Shown in pieces: positions 21,916 through 33,286 of a DNA stretch of 64,000 nt. Both the position numbers and the translations under genes were made by a program. Each line of letters opens with the position of its first letter. Position 1 is the first letter of the stretch. The notes beneath the pieces are model-generated. The model was not told where the DNA came from and did no database searches. It was given only the letters and a program-made list of their open reading frames with translations. Source of the stretch: Nothopassalora personata (Eukaryota > Ascomycota > Dothideomycetes > Mycosphaerellales > Mycosphaerellaceae); NCBI GenBank assembly GCA_033816765.1, contig CM066288.1, forward strand, positions 1,054,001-1,118,000, read 5' to 3'.

Positions 21916-23026
21916 AGAGCTTCTTCTTGCACGTTGGGTGGCGCCTCGATGCGCTGCAACATCACACTATGCAGACTGTAATGGCTGTCGAAAATCTGCT
22001 GGCAGGGTCTCTGTCCAGTCCAGCAGCTTCAGGCCCAGAGACCCAAAGGACAGCGACCAGCAATGGACATTTTGTCCTGCTGAGCCTTACAAGGTCGGAG
22101 GACGATACCTGCATCAGCTGCACGGCCGTTCACGGTATTGTGCACAAGGGTGGCAAACCAAATCGCAGAGCTGGCTCATCGAAGTGACGTACAGTACTTG
22201 TCATCGGAAAGAGGCCCTTCATGACATGGCAACATCACGCCATTCTCTGTAGCAAAGTCCACTCGCGGTAGTGGCCACTCGCTTCCACAGCCGTACAATA
22301 GTAGCGCGTGACTAGGACCGTTTCGAGTGGGTCGGACGACTCTGGTTGCTGGAGCTCAATGCCGCCATAGACCTGATCGAGACGGCTGCTCAAAGCGGGC
22401 TGCAGTCGCCAGTCCACAACCCATGAAGGCAGGAGACCTGGATTGTCTTTCGTGTATTCCGTCCGGGCTTGGTCTGCTCCAATGCTCAGCAGTCAGCTGA
22501 TGGCTAGTGATGTTGGTGGATGGGCCTTGACGAAGCCACACGCAAAATCAGTGTATCATTTGTCACCGGACAGAGGAGCGCATAGTGCGGTATGCTCATG
22601 ATTGCCGCTTGACAGATTGCTGGAAGGAGGCCAACGTTGGCTTTTTGCGAGATGAGATGATCTCGGTCCCTTGACTCGACATCGATTCGGGGCAACTTCT
22701 CGCATGTGTGAAGACAATACAAGAGAAGAAGATTAGAAGAACGAGCGAGTGTCAGGTTGAGATAACAAGAGCTAAACCACAACACGAAAGGATCTGTAAT
22801 GAGCAAGGATCTTGTCTGGCAATGCTGAGCTGAAGGTTTGTGTTCAACTGCCAGAGAGAGGTACATGCATGACCCCGTGAGTAGCATGGGTCTGATATGT
22901 CTAGGTGCTATGACTCCAAGGACTTCTTATTGCCTATAGACATACCGACGTAGGTCTTCGCACCTCGTACCTCATCCGGGCCCAACAACACGACAGACTT
23001 TCTTCCTGCCACTGGTCCAAGCATTT
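21916..23026. other. Intergenic, about 1.1 kb, possible remnant of lyase 3' extension
   Basis: An open frame at 21852-22187 overlaps the end of the lyase gene and might be a spliced or decayed extension of it. The rest (22190-23026) has only short frames with no recognisable content. The histidine-kinase gene ends convergently at 23027. Confidence 0.35.
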
Positions 23027-26000
23027 TCACGGCTCACTTCTTCCATCTTTGTCTCGCCAATTGCTGAGAATTTTGCCAACCTCTTTGAAGCTTACAGGCT
23101 TCGTCATGTACGCATCAACGCCGGAATCCAAGGCCTCGGTCTGATCACTGCTTTTCGCATTCCCGGTAATGGCGACAATGAGCGCCGGCTGCTTGTCCTT
23201 CGCAAGAGTTCTTGCTTCGTCTGTCGTTCTTCCATGGTCGCTCCCAGTTCGTCTCAGACCCTCTATCTTGCGAATTTTGCGAGTCGCCTCCAGGCCATCC
23301 ATCACGGGCATTGATAGGTCCATGAATATGATGTCCGTGGTGTTGCCTTCAAAGCTTTGAACCGCTTGAGCGCCATCTTCAGCTGTACGAGCGAAGTTTC
23401 CGAGGAATCCTCGCTTCTTCACAAAAGTATGGAGAAGCGACAGATTGAGTCTGTTGTCGTCAACGAGCAGTAGGCGAGGCTTCCTGGTCTGCGGCGTACT
23501 CGGCGTGTCCCATATGGAGAAGGGGACAACAGCTGAGCTGGAACCTGAAGACAGAATAAGATCGTCCGAAGAGGCGGGCTTTTTTGGCATAGGTGTTGGC
23601 AAGGGTCTCGGAATCTTGGGGATCTCTGTGTTTGTACGCAGGCACGAGATCCGTGGAGGTGGCTTTTGGGAGCTGGGCACATCATGAGGCCGTCTAGAAG
23701 CGCTAGTTCTTGAACTCAATTTGACCGTTTCATGACTGGAAGACATGGGTGACTGGCTCTGCTCAGTGGGAAACGGGAAATCATCACGATCGATCTGGTC
23801 CGGGGCCGTCAAGACGAGTTCTGGATGCGGATGTGTCTGCTCGCAGATTGGCGTCACAGCAGCTGCACTGTGAGCTGATGCGCTGTGCACAGCTCTTGCG
23901 GCTTCTGTGAGCGTTTCTGAGGCCCTCTCCAAAGCTCTACACAAAGCTTTTGCTAGCTTGGAGGGCCCGAACGGTTTCGAAACGACCTCGACTCTCGTGC
24001 TCTGGATGTCTTTGGCCAATACAGCCTGGCGAGCGACATTCGCGCATAGGATGATCATGCTCTGGCGAGATAAAGTTTCCAGGTAATCTGGTCGACGTGC
24101 CAACAGTGTCGGCAGATGTATTTCGTCCACAATCAAGATCTGTGCTGGTAGGTCAAAGTCCCAAGTCTGCAGGGTAGGGAAGCCGAACCAGTTGACCAGG
24201 TATTGTACGAGCGCGGTATGAACAGCTACGGCACCTTGCGACTGTCCAAAGCTGTCATGTTCCATTGCGGGCTCGTAAATAGCGGCTTGTGGCGGAGTTT
24301 GCAAGTTTTGTAGTGCGGAAATGCTGGGATCCTTGACCTGTAGATATGAGGCCGGTTGTCCCGCAATTGGTGCTGGCGATATTGCCTGAGCCAGTTTGTC
24401 AGGATTTGATCTCTTCATAGCTTAACGCACGACATTAGCTTGTGCAAGACTGACCAGGAACGGCATGACTCACGCAACGTTACCATTACCATAGTCCCGA
24501 CGTTGAGGATGGATTTGATGTCAATCTCTCCTTGAAGCATGTTCACGATATTTCTCACGATGCTGAGACCGAGGCCGGTGCCGGCGGATTTGGCGTTCTC
24601 TTGAGCGAAAGGTGTAAAGATCTTGGTGCGCAGATATTCTGGTGAGATACCCTGGCCAGTGTCCGTGACTGTGAGTTTGATCAGTGTTGGTTTGTCGCGC
24701 TGATCAAATTGGACCGTCTGGTCTCCACGTTGCGAGCCCGAGCTAACGAAACGAAGGGAGACGTTGATGTATCCATGCTTTGTGTATTTGAGGGCGTTGC
24801 CAAATAGGTTCATCACGATGCGGCGCACGGCTCCAGGTTGGGTAGAGAAAGTCCACTTGGCGGGTCCTTGGATGTCCAGCACTAGCTCCACCTCGGGGCG
24901 GATCGCATTCATGACACGCCGCAACTCTGGCCGCGAACCATCAACAATCCTGCTGTTGAGGTTTTGCGGGGCCTCGTCAAAGCCGGCATTGGTACGGTGT
25001 CTCGCCAAATGCCCAGTGGCCAGCCCTGAGTTGTGTGAGCAATGCTTTACATCACAATCGACGAACGACGCACCATCGATGACTTCCTCCGTAATCAAAG
25101 CAATATCACATTCTTGATCCGTTGCGAACAATGGCTCGCTCTTCAGGCTTGTAGTAGTTGGCATCTTCGGGTCATTTTGATCCGAGTCCTGTGAGGATCT
25201 GTCGTCCGATGTTTTTCGCTTTAGAGTATTGACTTTGCTGTAGTCCAGAACCATTGCGACTGCCACAGTTAGCCAATGCGGATGAATGTGCACCACTTTG
25301 CAGCGTACCTGTGTCAAGAAGTGTGTGGGCGCAAGCGTCCATCGTATCTATACATGACTTCTGGAAGGCATCGCACTCGGTGTCCTGTAGGAATTCGATG
25401 GACGCAAGAATCCCGTGAAGAGGGCTCCGCAACTCGTGGGACACGGACCCGATGAAGTCGCTCTTTTGCTGATCAGCATAGACAGTGGCTAGCCGAACGA
25501 TCTCTGCTCTGATCGAGTTGCAGAATGAGAGGACTGGTAGGTAGTCCATTTCGTACGAGAAGATTCGCATCTTTGAATTAGTATATGCGAGACAAGACGT
25601 CCAGCGGTTCAAATTGGCATGGAACATCGGAACGAAGATGACCTGCTTGGCATCTGGAAATTGTCGGCGCAACAGGACAAGTTCGTAGAGCTTTGACGAA
25701 AGTCTTCCCATAATCGGACGACCTTCCCAGTCGAACAAAGACGTGCCAACGTTCTCTGGGAGATGGAAAAGCTTGCCCCTGGGGTGTTTCCTGCACATTC
25801 TGGCGAGCTCAGGAGGTGTCAATGTGACTTTCCAGGTCGGGTCTGCTCGCCCAAAGTTCTGGGGTGGACCTTCACCTGATGGCTGGATTGATGCAGCAGC
25901 TAATACGACTCTTTCTCTCAATGTGCCACTGTGAGCTGTCTTAGCGCGATTCGGGGTGGTGGCTCCCGAGGGCGTTTTGAGATCCGAGGACGGCCGGCTC

Positions 26001-27652
26001 CACAGACTATGATCGTCGTCCCCTGTTGAGTGCTTTTTCATCATGGGATCAGTGCTGTCTGCGAGGGCGTTTGTATCGAGCAGGACAACGCCGCCTCCTC
26101 CAGCTTTCTCTATGTCCAAAGCCTGGCGAAGTAGGTATGCAGCGCGGTCGAAGACACGCTGATGGTCGGCTTCTGTGATGCTCTTCTTCGGCGCAGGAAT
26201 GACCGATGTTTCCTCCGTGTGAGATCGCTGAGGGAGCCGACCCCGTGGCGAGTCGATCCCTCCCCGACTCGTTGCAAAGTTCCGTTCCCTAGTCGAGTAT
26301 TCCTGCTCGTTGACCGGCACTCCCAACGATGCGTTGTGCGCAGGTGTTTGAGCAGGAGCATAGGGACTGGCTTCAATTTCTGACGGACCTGACATCGAAG
26401 CGGTTCTGGATGCCTGGATGCTTGGCTGGGTGCTATCTGCAAGCAATGCTCGTTCTGCAGCTTCGACATCTCCTTCAAGTTCACCGGGGGCGGTCTGAGT
26501 GACAGGACTGTTTTCAGGAGCAGCGTCATGTATCTCATGATCATCCGCAGGCTCTGCGGATCTTTTGGTGCTGCTTGCTGACTTTGACGATACCCCAGCG
26601 TCTGACTTCTCGATGGCCTTGGCATCGTCTGCGCTAAAATGATCACGAGCATGCGGAGGTGTGTACGTTGCATGGTCCGCACTGTCCTCCGAGGTATTGT
26701 GGCCCGTTGACTCCCCTGTGCCGCCAAAGTATCCTGAACCAGGCATGGACAGTGCAGGTTGGTCGGTCGGTGCAGGGTGCGGCGAGAACGGAGTTGCGGG
26801 AAGGGGTGGACTTTGGTCGCCATTTCGTGCGCCGTCCTGTGATTCGGTTCTTTTCGGTGGGTGTAGCTGCCGGCTGCGGAAACGGTGTTCCGGGTTGATG
26901 AAGTCGGCCATGCACATGTTCATATGAATAGCGCGCTGCTTTTCATGCGATTCTTTGACGGTCCGCATGTGCACCATGATGTTGTTGGTGATGGTATGTA
27001 GTACTGTAACACATGTAAGCATGATGAACCACAGGTCGACAAAGACAGACTTGCCTTTCAGTCGGACCAGACTTGTTGAGTCGCGTGGCCGCGTATCGAG
27101 CAGGAAAAGAGCTCCGATGTTGATGTTATTGTCGGTACGTAGCGGCAGACCACAATAGTAGCGGAAGTATGGTTCAGCGGTGACGAAGTCCGAATCTTTC
27201 CATCGGTCGTCCTTCGTCATGTCGAGGATTTCCAGATGTGCTGGAATCAACTGTCCTTTCACCTCACGCGGCTCCTGAGCTAATGTCCACTCCACGAGGC
27301 CACCAGACTTAGGCATGGAGATGCTGCCATACTACAGGCCATCGTCCGTTGCTTCGGAGCGACTGTTGTCCTCCAGGTCCAATGTCTTGGTGACTTCGGC
27401 GACGAAGTAGGAGCTTGTCTTGTCGACCAGACCTATGAATGCGCGCTGGACATCGAGACGGCAGGCAGCCAGCTGTGCGTGTGCTTGCAGGACTGTGTCT
27501 GGATAAGGGAGAAATATGACCTCATTTTGGGCTTCCTTCTGAGGCCTATAGTACTGATAAAGTTCTCGAGCTCTTTCTTCGCCAACTTCGTCAGGCTCAG
27601 TGTATTGATCACCGGTGTCTGCGAACTGACTTGGTCTTGGTTGAGGAGGCAT
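23027..27652 (-). pseudogene. Hybrid histidine kinase (GAF-HisKA-HATPase-receiver) with one in-frame TAG
   Basis: Three exons, 27652-25309, 25259-24474 and 24420-23027, join to 1507 codons in one frame. The only interruption is TAG at 27332-27334 (codon 107). The N-terminus has a GAF-like start (YQYYRPQ, FLPYPDTVLQAHAQLAACRL, RAFIGLVDKTSSYFVAE), then a long Pro/Ser-rich region. Intact kinase boxes follow: H-box FIGSVSHELRSPLHGILASI, N-box RIVMNLFGNALKYTKHGYI, G1 TDTGQGIS, F-box FTPFAQE and G2 GTGLGLSI. The C-terminal receiver has LLLVDDNRLN, the phospho-acceptor region IIFMDLSMPVMDG and the lysine in YMTKPVS. Such proteins start His-Asp phosphorelays for stress or development. At the TAG the context ...DDGL-stop-YGSISMPKSGG suggests an original tryptophan. 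Translation could also restart at the ATG at 27316. Whether the gene is dead, recoded or misassembled cannot be decided from sequence. Confidence 0.85.
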
Positions 27653-28224
27653 GGTGACGACAGGATTCGAGGTATCTTAGGACTGGCAGGTAGCGAAGTG
27701 TTTCAGAACAGCACAAGTCGATCCCAAAACGAAGAATGCAGTCTGTGGTGATGACCTTTTCTGACGATGCAGGTTTTGATGCCGGAGATTCAAGGAGGCT
27801 CCAGGAGCTCGCAAACAGATCCACGGCGGGTTCCAGGTTAGTATCGGCCGTCAAGCCGAAGGCACGATCTGGGTCGCCATGGACATATCGTGCCGATGAT
27901 GCTCGGGAAAGTAGGATGTCCGTAGTTGTCTCGGTGGAAAGTGTTGTAAAGATGAGATATGAAACCTCGGTCAGTGTAGCCGTAGGCAATGCCACTGCAG
28001 GCACTAGGTCGATACGTCCGCGGGAAGGCATGCATCGGTATGCCGACATAGGGAAGGTCAAACCATGGTCGACTAAGGAGCAGATTTTTATGGTGTACTT
28101 GCACCGGCCCACGCAGAAGACATCAATGGGGGTCTTCCGCTGTAGGCAATCGAAGGTGCAACTCGGTCACTCTGTGAGCCGCTTGGCAACACATTCGCCA
28201 CCAGCAAGCTCAAATGTCGCGTGT
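27653..28224. other. Intergenic, about 570 bp
   Basis: Lies upstream of the histidine kinase and downstream of the Arl3 gene, both on the minus strand. Overlapping short frames only. It probably carries the kinase promoter. Confidence 0.45.
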
Positions 28225-28884
28225 TCATCGCATGACCGGTGGTCTAGCCTCCTTGTTCCACTTCACCCTACTGCACAGCCACTCGACGGCTTCTCTGACG
28301 CCAGTGCCGGTCAAGGCACTCAGCGGCAACACTCTGCTATCCCGCACGTTCTGTCCCTTTTCACCCTCGAACACCTTCCTCACCAGGCCCTCCTTAATCC
28401 GAACGACCTCTACGCAGTTTTCGCGGTCCTGCTTGTTGGCCAGCACCAGGATTGGAACGCCTTCGGTCTCTTCGTTCTGCAGCACATCCTCCAGCACCAT
28501 CCTACACTCGTCCAGTCGCCCTTCTTCGTCTTCCTTCACGTCGCCTTTGCTCAACCTCTCAATGTCCGCATCGCCGATATCTGTGCTGTCAATGACGAAG
28601 ACAATGGCATGGCAGCTGCTGTAGTACGACTGCCAGAGATTGCGCAGAGAGTGCTGACCACCTACATCCCACACGCGAAGGTACAGCTCTGGTAGATCAA
28701 TGACACTGAGGTTCTGACCTACTGTCGGCACGGTCTTGAGGTTGGGCTGGTGGGCATCGTTGTACAAGCTCTTGATCTGCTCAAGCAGTGTCGTCTTGCC
28801 AGCGTTGTCGAGTCCCAGCAAGAGGATCGAGTACTCCTCCTTGCTGGTGGCGTAGAGGTACAGTGACTTGAAAAGATGATACAT
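28225..28884 (-). CDS. ARL3: Arl3/ARFRP1-type small GTPase
   Basis: Intronless, 219 codons, stop at 28225. The protein begins MYHLFKSLYLYATSKEEYSI, the hallmark of yeast Arl3 and animal ARFRP1. The second residue is tyrosine rather than the myristoylated glycine of other Arfs, which fits N-terminal acetylation-dependent Golgi targeting known for Arl3. GTPase motifs are all present: P-loop GLDNAGKTT, switch II WDVGGQHSLRNLW, NKQD and SALTG. An acidic insert (KGDVKEDEEGR) before the fourth strand is also seen in fungal Arl3 proteins. The protein acts at the trans-Golgi, recruiting Arl1 and golgins. Confidence is high from motif order and length. Confidence 0.94.
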   Translation of the reverse strand: MYHLFKSLYLYATSKEEYSILLLGLDNAGKTTLLEQIKSLYNDAHQPNLKTVPTVGQNLSVIDLPELYLRVWDVGGQHSLRNLWQSYYSSCHAIVFVIDSTDIGDADIERLSKGDVKEDEEGRLDECRMVLEDVLQNEETEGVPILVLANKQDRENCVEVVRIKEGLVRKVFEGEKGQNVRDSRVLPLSALTGTGVREAVEWLCSRVKWNKEARPPVMR

Positions 28885-29109
28885 GTCCGCTACCAGTAGT
28901 CACTATACCGCATGTCAGGGTGAATCGTTGTGTATTGATAACAAGCAACACGTATCGTCGCGTGGCAGTGTGCGCGTCGCTGTTCTACTCGGTCCACGTG
29001 ATGATAAGCTCCACGGGACTGTCCGCGCCAAGAGCACAAATTGGAGGAAGGCACACCCAACCTTTGACGTCGCTTCCTGTCTCACCATCCACTGCACATC
29101 ACCGACAAC

Positions 29110-29526
29110 ATGGCGCCAGCAGCAACAGGTGGCAAGAAGCAAAAGAAGAAGTGGTCCAAGGGCAAGGGTATGCACACAACCCGATGCGCGGAGCATATGT
29201 GGCCAGGATATTGACAATCTCGCGCAGTCAAGGACAAGGCCAACCACGCCGTGGTACTCGACAAGAACACTGGCGAGAAGCTCCAGAAGGATGTTCAGTC
29301 ATACCGCCTCATCACAGTCGCCGTCCTCGTCGACAGACTGAAGATCAACGGCTCGCTAGCACGCAAGGCCCTGAACGATCTGGAGGAGAAGGGCGTCATC
29401 AAGCAAGTCATCGGACATAGCGCCTGCAAGGTTTACAGTATGTGCCTTCCTCAATAACTTCGGGGGTCACTTCACACAGCATACTGACAATGTCCCGCAG
29501 CACGCGCAGTCGGTGGGGGCGATTAG
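29110..29526 (+). CDS. RPS25: 40S ribosomal protein S25 (eS25)
   Basis: Three exons, 29110-29167, 29228-29437 and 29501-29526, give 97 codons. The N-terminus is lysine-rich (GGKKQKKKWSKGKVKDKANH), followed by the winged-helix core YRLITVAVLVDRLKINGSLA, RKALNDLEEKGVIKQVI, and an ending ...YTRAVGGGD. Length and motifs match fungal eS25, a small-subunit protein at the ribosome head. The introns (60 and 63 nt) have clear GT..AG ends and their phases restore the conserved sequence exactly. The ATG is in the context ACAACATGG. The gene is divergent from Arl3, with about 225 bp between start codons. Confidence 0.97.
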
Positions 29527-30431
29527 ATGGTTCCGAGCAACGTTTCGCATGATACCTACGGCGCATCGGATGGATTTGTTCACAGGGGCACAGCGAACAC
29601 GAGCTGCGATGAGCGGAAAGGCAGGGATGCTTTGATACCGCATGATACCGGTCGTCGAGGAAGGCTCGAGTAGCGCAATAGCACAAGCAGCCTAGACAGC
29701 AGCAACGAAAGCGAAAAGCCGTCGAAACGTCACGAACAGCGGCCATCCGATTCTAGCACCCTTCTGGTCATACTGCACAGCCAAAGAGAAAGGCCAGCAC
29801 GTGGAAGGTAAGATGCACAATCACTTTATGCTCTGTGAAGGCGAATCACCCGGCACTCTATTGTCCTGACGCGTCACAATCCGCCATCAGGCTGATCTGT
29901 ATGACCGCATTTATCTGTTGAGCCCCTTCACGCGCTCATGAACGGTACAAATCTCAGCACGAGTGCATTGACTTTTCACTCTCTGCCTACCCCTGTGAGC
30001 TGTGGCGGCTTTCACGTACACCTGCTCTGTATACAGTAAGTCTACTCGATTGCTGCGCCCAACTGTAGTATAGCGTTGGATTCAGTCACTCCACTCGAAG
30101 CCACCCAGCCTAATAAGTCGGCCAATAAGCAAGTTCAACCGCTTGCACGTCACGTTGATATGGGCAGAAGGAAAGCTCGATGTCCGGTACTTATAGAGTC
30201 AGACTTGGAATCCATCAAGTCCAAGGTTGCAATGATTCTGCGACAGTCTTCTACACCTAGCGTTGCACGTATGTCTCGTGTGCTGTACATGGAGGTCGTC
30301 CTTTGACCCCGCTCGACCTGCCTCTATTTTGGCTGTCGCTCCCCTGTCACTGCTAGCGCCATCGCACGTGGTTGTCCATAGTTTCGAGGTAAAGTGCATT
30401 CCGACTGTCGGTCATCAACAACACCGTGAAG
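29527..30431. other. Intergenic, about 900 bp, no gene seen
   Basis: Between Rps25 and prefoldin 4 on the same strand. It contains the Rps25 3' region and the prefoldin promoter. Short open frames show no recognisable protein or splice pattern. Confidence 0.45.
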
Positions 30432-31002
30432 ATGCTGTCCAGGACACGAATGGTATGTATAACCGCTTTGCAATCACCATCAGACATTGACTATCGCAGC
30501 TCTCCCGCGAGGAGGAAGAACAAATCGGCGAAGAAAAGGAAGTTCGCCGTGAAGACCAGGAGAAGATCAATCGCTTCAGCCGCCTGCACTCGAGAGAGAA
30601 GGCACTGGAAGAAGAACTAAAAGTCAAGCAAGTATGCGACGAGAAGCTATTGTCAACGTGCATTCTTGACACTGATCATTTATGTCCTACCAGAAAGATA
30701 AGGAGGATCTTGAGGAGATTTCGACCGAGCTTGAACTTGCAGATGAAGACGACAAAGTCCCGTACGAGGTGAGCCCGAGATGCTTAGAACTCATACTGAC
30801 ACAGCTCAGTTACAAGATTGGCGACTCTTTCTTCAACCTGCCAGTACCGAAGGTTCAGGAACTGCTCACCACAGCGGTAGAACGCATCGACACTGACGTA
30901 TCGGGCGTGGAAGACAAGCTCACAGAGTTGCGCGAAGAAATGAACAAGCTCAAAGCTGCACTTTATGGACGCTTTGGCAAGTCAATCAATCTAGAAGCTT
31001 GA
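30432..31002 (+). CDS. GIM3: Prefoldin subunit 4
   Basis: Four exons, 30432-30452, 30500-30631, 30694-30761 and 30810-31002, give 137 codons. The protein reads MLSRTRMLSREEEEQIGEEK, then the coiled-coil EVRREDQEKINRFSRLHSRE, STELELADED, VPYKIGDSFFNLP and a second coil ending KAALYGRFGKSINLEA. This is the beta-type prefoldin layout of Gim3. Prefoldin is a hexameric chaperone that hands unfolded actin and tubulin to the TRiC chaperonin in the cytosol. Intron 3 (30762-30809) was placed so that the VPYKIGDSF motif is restored. It is 48 nt and open in frame, so reading through it would add 16 residues without a stop. Confidence 0.95.
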
Positions 31003-31518
31003 GCAAGACTGCAACCGACGATGCGTTCTTCACCTTCATTCAGCTGTCTGTATATACGGAACCCGCTTCTTGGCGCGCTGCCCAGCGCAGCACACCGGCT
31101 TCGTGATTGCTACGAACTATTTCGGAAGCGATACTGCGAATCCATCGGATGCGCTTCCGTCAGTCATGGAGGAACAACGCATTGCAGCTCGATTATCCCA
31201 CGTGGAGTGTATGCATATGCGGGACGGCGCACGTAGCCGAGGTCGGCAAGATGATAGACGTACTCCAAAGCTTGGGCAACGAGCCGACTAACCGTTCACC
31301 TCCAGCGAGGGAAGGTCAAAGGACCTTGAGACAAACAGTCACAGCACGTGTATATGAGTTGAGTGGCGTATCGAGGTAGCGATCGCTTTTCGCGGCGCTT
31401 GCTCTATCAAACGACCGTGACAAACTTCTCAACTCACAATTTCCATGTGTAGGTCTGTTCTGCTTCTTCACGCTGCTGCTTTGTCGAACCAGATGCGCCC
31501 CCCCTTGCTCCACCGAAC
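31003..31518. other. Intergenic, about 515 bp
   Basis: Spacer between prefoldin 4 and the downstream MFS gene on the same strand. It should carry the MFS promoter. No RNA gene or repeat recognised. Confidence 0.45.
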
Positions 31519-33286
31519 ATGACGCAGAATGATCACGACAACGACAACGACAGGACTCCCGCGCCCGAAGCTCATGAAGGACTCAACAAACCTGGAGGCA
31601 CTCTCGTAGGAGAGAATACAGACGCTGGTGCCGAAGCGAAGCATGCATCACCCTACGACGACATCCACCTTGAAAATCATCCTGACATAAACTCAGGCGA
31701 GAACTCCAGGAATGCATCAAGTTCGCCCTCGATATGTCCCAGTGAGCACGCTGTCGACGAACGAAGAATTGTGTCATTCCCGAACGGCGATTTAGAGAAC
31801 CCATACAACTGGAGCTTGACTAAGAAGATGTATGTCACATTGACCTGCATCGTGCTCGTCATGAACTCGACAATTGGTAGTGCACTACCATCGGGCGCCT
31901 CGAAGCAGACGGCAGAGTACTTCCACATCACGAATGAGACCTTGTTGGTGTTACCCGTGTCAATCTACCTCATCGGATATGTCCTCGGGCCGTTGGTAAG
32001 TGCATCGGCGCTGTCTTTTGTCGACCACAACTGACATATCAAAGGTCTTCGCCCCAATGAGCGAATCCTTCGGCAGGAAATGGGTTGTGATCGGCACTTT
32101 CGTCGTCTTCACAGCGTTCCACCTGGGCTGCGCCCTCGCTCCAACCTTTTCCGGCCTCATCGTCATGCGGCTGCTGGTAGGTATCGGTTCGTCCACGCCC
32201 ATATCTGTCATCGGTGGTATGTACGCCGACATCTACCATACGCCCGAAGCTCGCGGACGGGCTGTCACTGCCTTCATGGCTGCCACAACTTGGGGTCCTT
32301 TGGCTGGCCCGATCATCTCCGGCTTCGTTGCACCAGTCTCCTGGCGTTGGACCTATTGGATCGCTTTGATCATAGCGGGAGCGACGTGGCCTTTCGTTCT
32401 CTTCTTGTCCGAGACGTATGGCCCGATTCTGCTGAAGAGGCGCGCGCGCAAGCTGAGGAAGGAGACTGGGAATCAGAACATCGTAGCGCCGGCTGAGCTC
32501 GACGAGCAGAACTGGAAAGAGTTCGTGACGGTTGTATTGACCCGCCCTGTTCGCATGTTCCTCTTCGAGTGGATAGTCCTCTTCTCGTGCTTATACCTCA
32601 GCGTGGCATACGCCGTCTTCTATATCTTCTTCCAGGCGTATCCGATCATCTTCGAGGGCATCTATGGCTTCAATGCCGGGGAGGTGGGCTTGACGTTTCT
32701 CCCGATCGGTGTTGGTTCAGTCTTTGCGGCTGGCATCTATCTGTACTAGGAGCATTACCTGGAAAAGGCGAGGTCGAAGTCGCTGCCACCTGCCTGGTCA
32801 CAGAAGGAAGAGTACGTTCGGCTTCCCATTGCGTTGCTGGGAGCGCCGTTGTTTGCCATCAGTCTCTTCTGGCTGGGCTGGACCGCGAGATCCGACATGC
32901 ACTGGATCGTTCCTACACTCTCAGCTATACCGTTCGGCATCGGCTTTCTGTTGATTTTCATGGCGTTGATCAATTACATCGTCGACGCTTACGAGGTGTT
33001 TGCGGCGAGTGCGAGGGGCGCTGCATCATGTTCGCGAAGTATATTTGGAGTTGTGGTCCCTTTCGCGGCGGGCCCCATGTACACTATGCTTGGCATTGCT
33101 GGGAGTTGTAGTTTGCTGGGGTTTGTGAGCATCGCGATGGGAGTTGTGCCTTTTGTGTTGATTCGGTACGGAGAGAACATCCGGGCGAACTCGAAATGGT
33201 GTCAGGAATTGAAACGACAGAAGGCCCGTGTCACAGAGCATCGTGTGCACAATGACCCGGAAAGGCAAGTGAGAGATACGGTTTGA
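31519..33286 (+). pseudogene. MFS transporter (DHA1/polyamine-drug type) with one in-frame TAG
   Basis: Two exons, 31519-31995 and 32045-33286, join to 572 codons, interrupted only by TAG at 32747-32749. A long acidic cytosolic N-terminus leads to NPYNWSLTKKMYVTLTC, the typical entry of this MFS group. Family motifs follow: GPLVFAPMSESFGRKWV, LLVGIGSSTPISVIGG, the antiporter-like GPLAGPIISGFV, SWRWTYWIALI, and after the TAG SLFWLGWTA, GIGFLLIFMALINYIVDAY and RSIFGVVVPFAAGPMY. The C-terminal half is fully open and conserved. At the TAG the sequence GIYLY-stop-EHYLEKA aligns with family members that have an aromatic residue there. As written the product ends at residue 393, losing the last helices. 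It exports or imports small organic molecules if read in full; the substrate is unknown. Confidence 0.85.
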
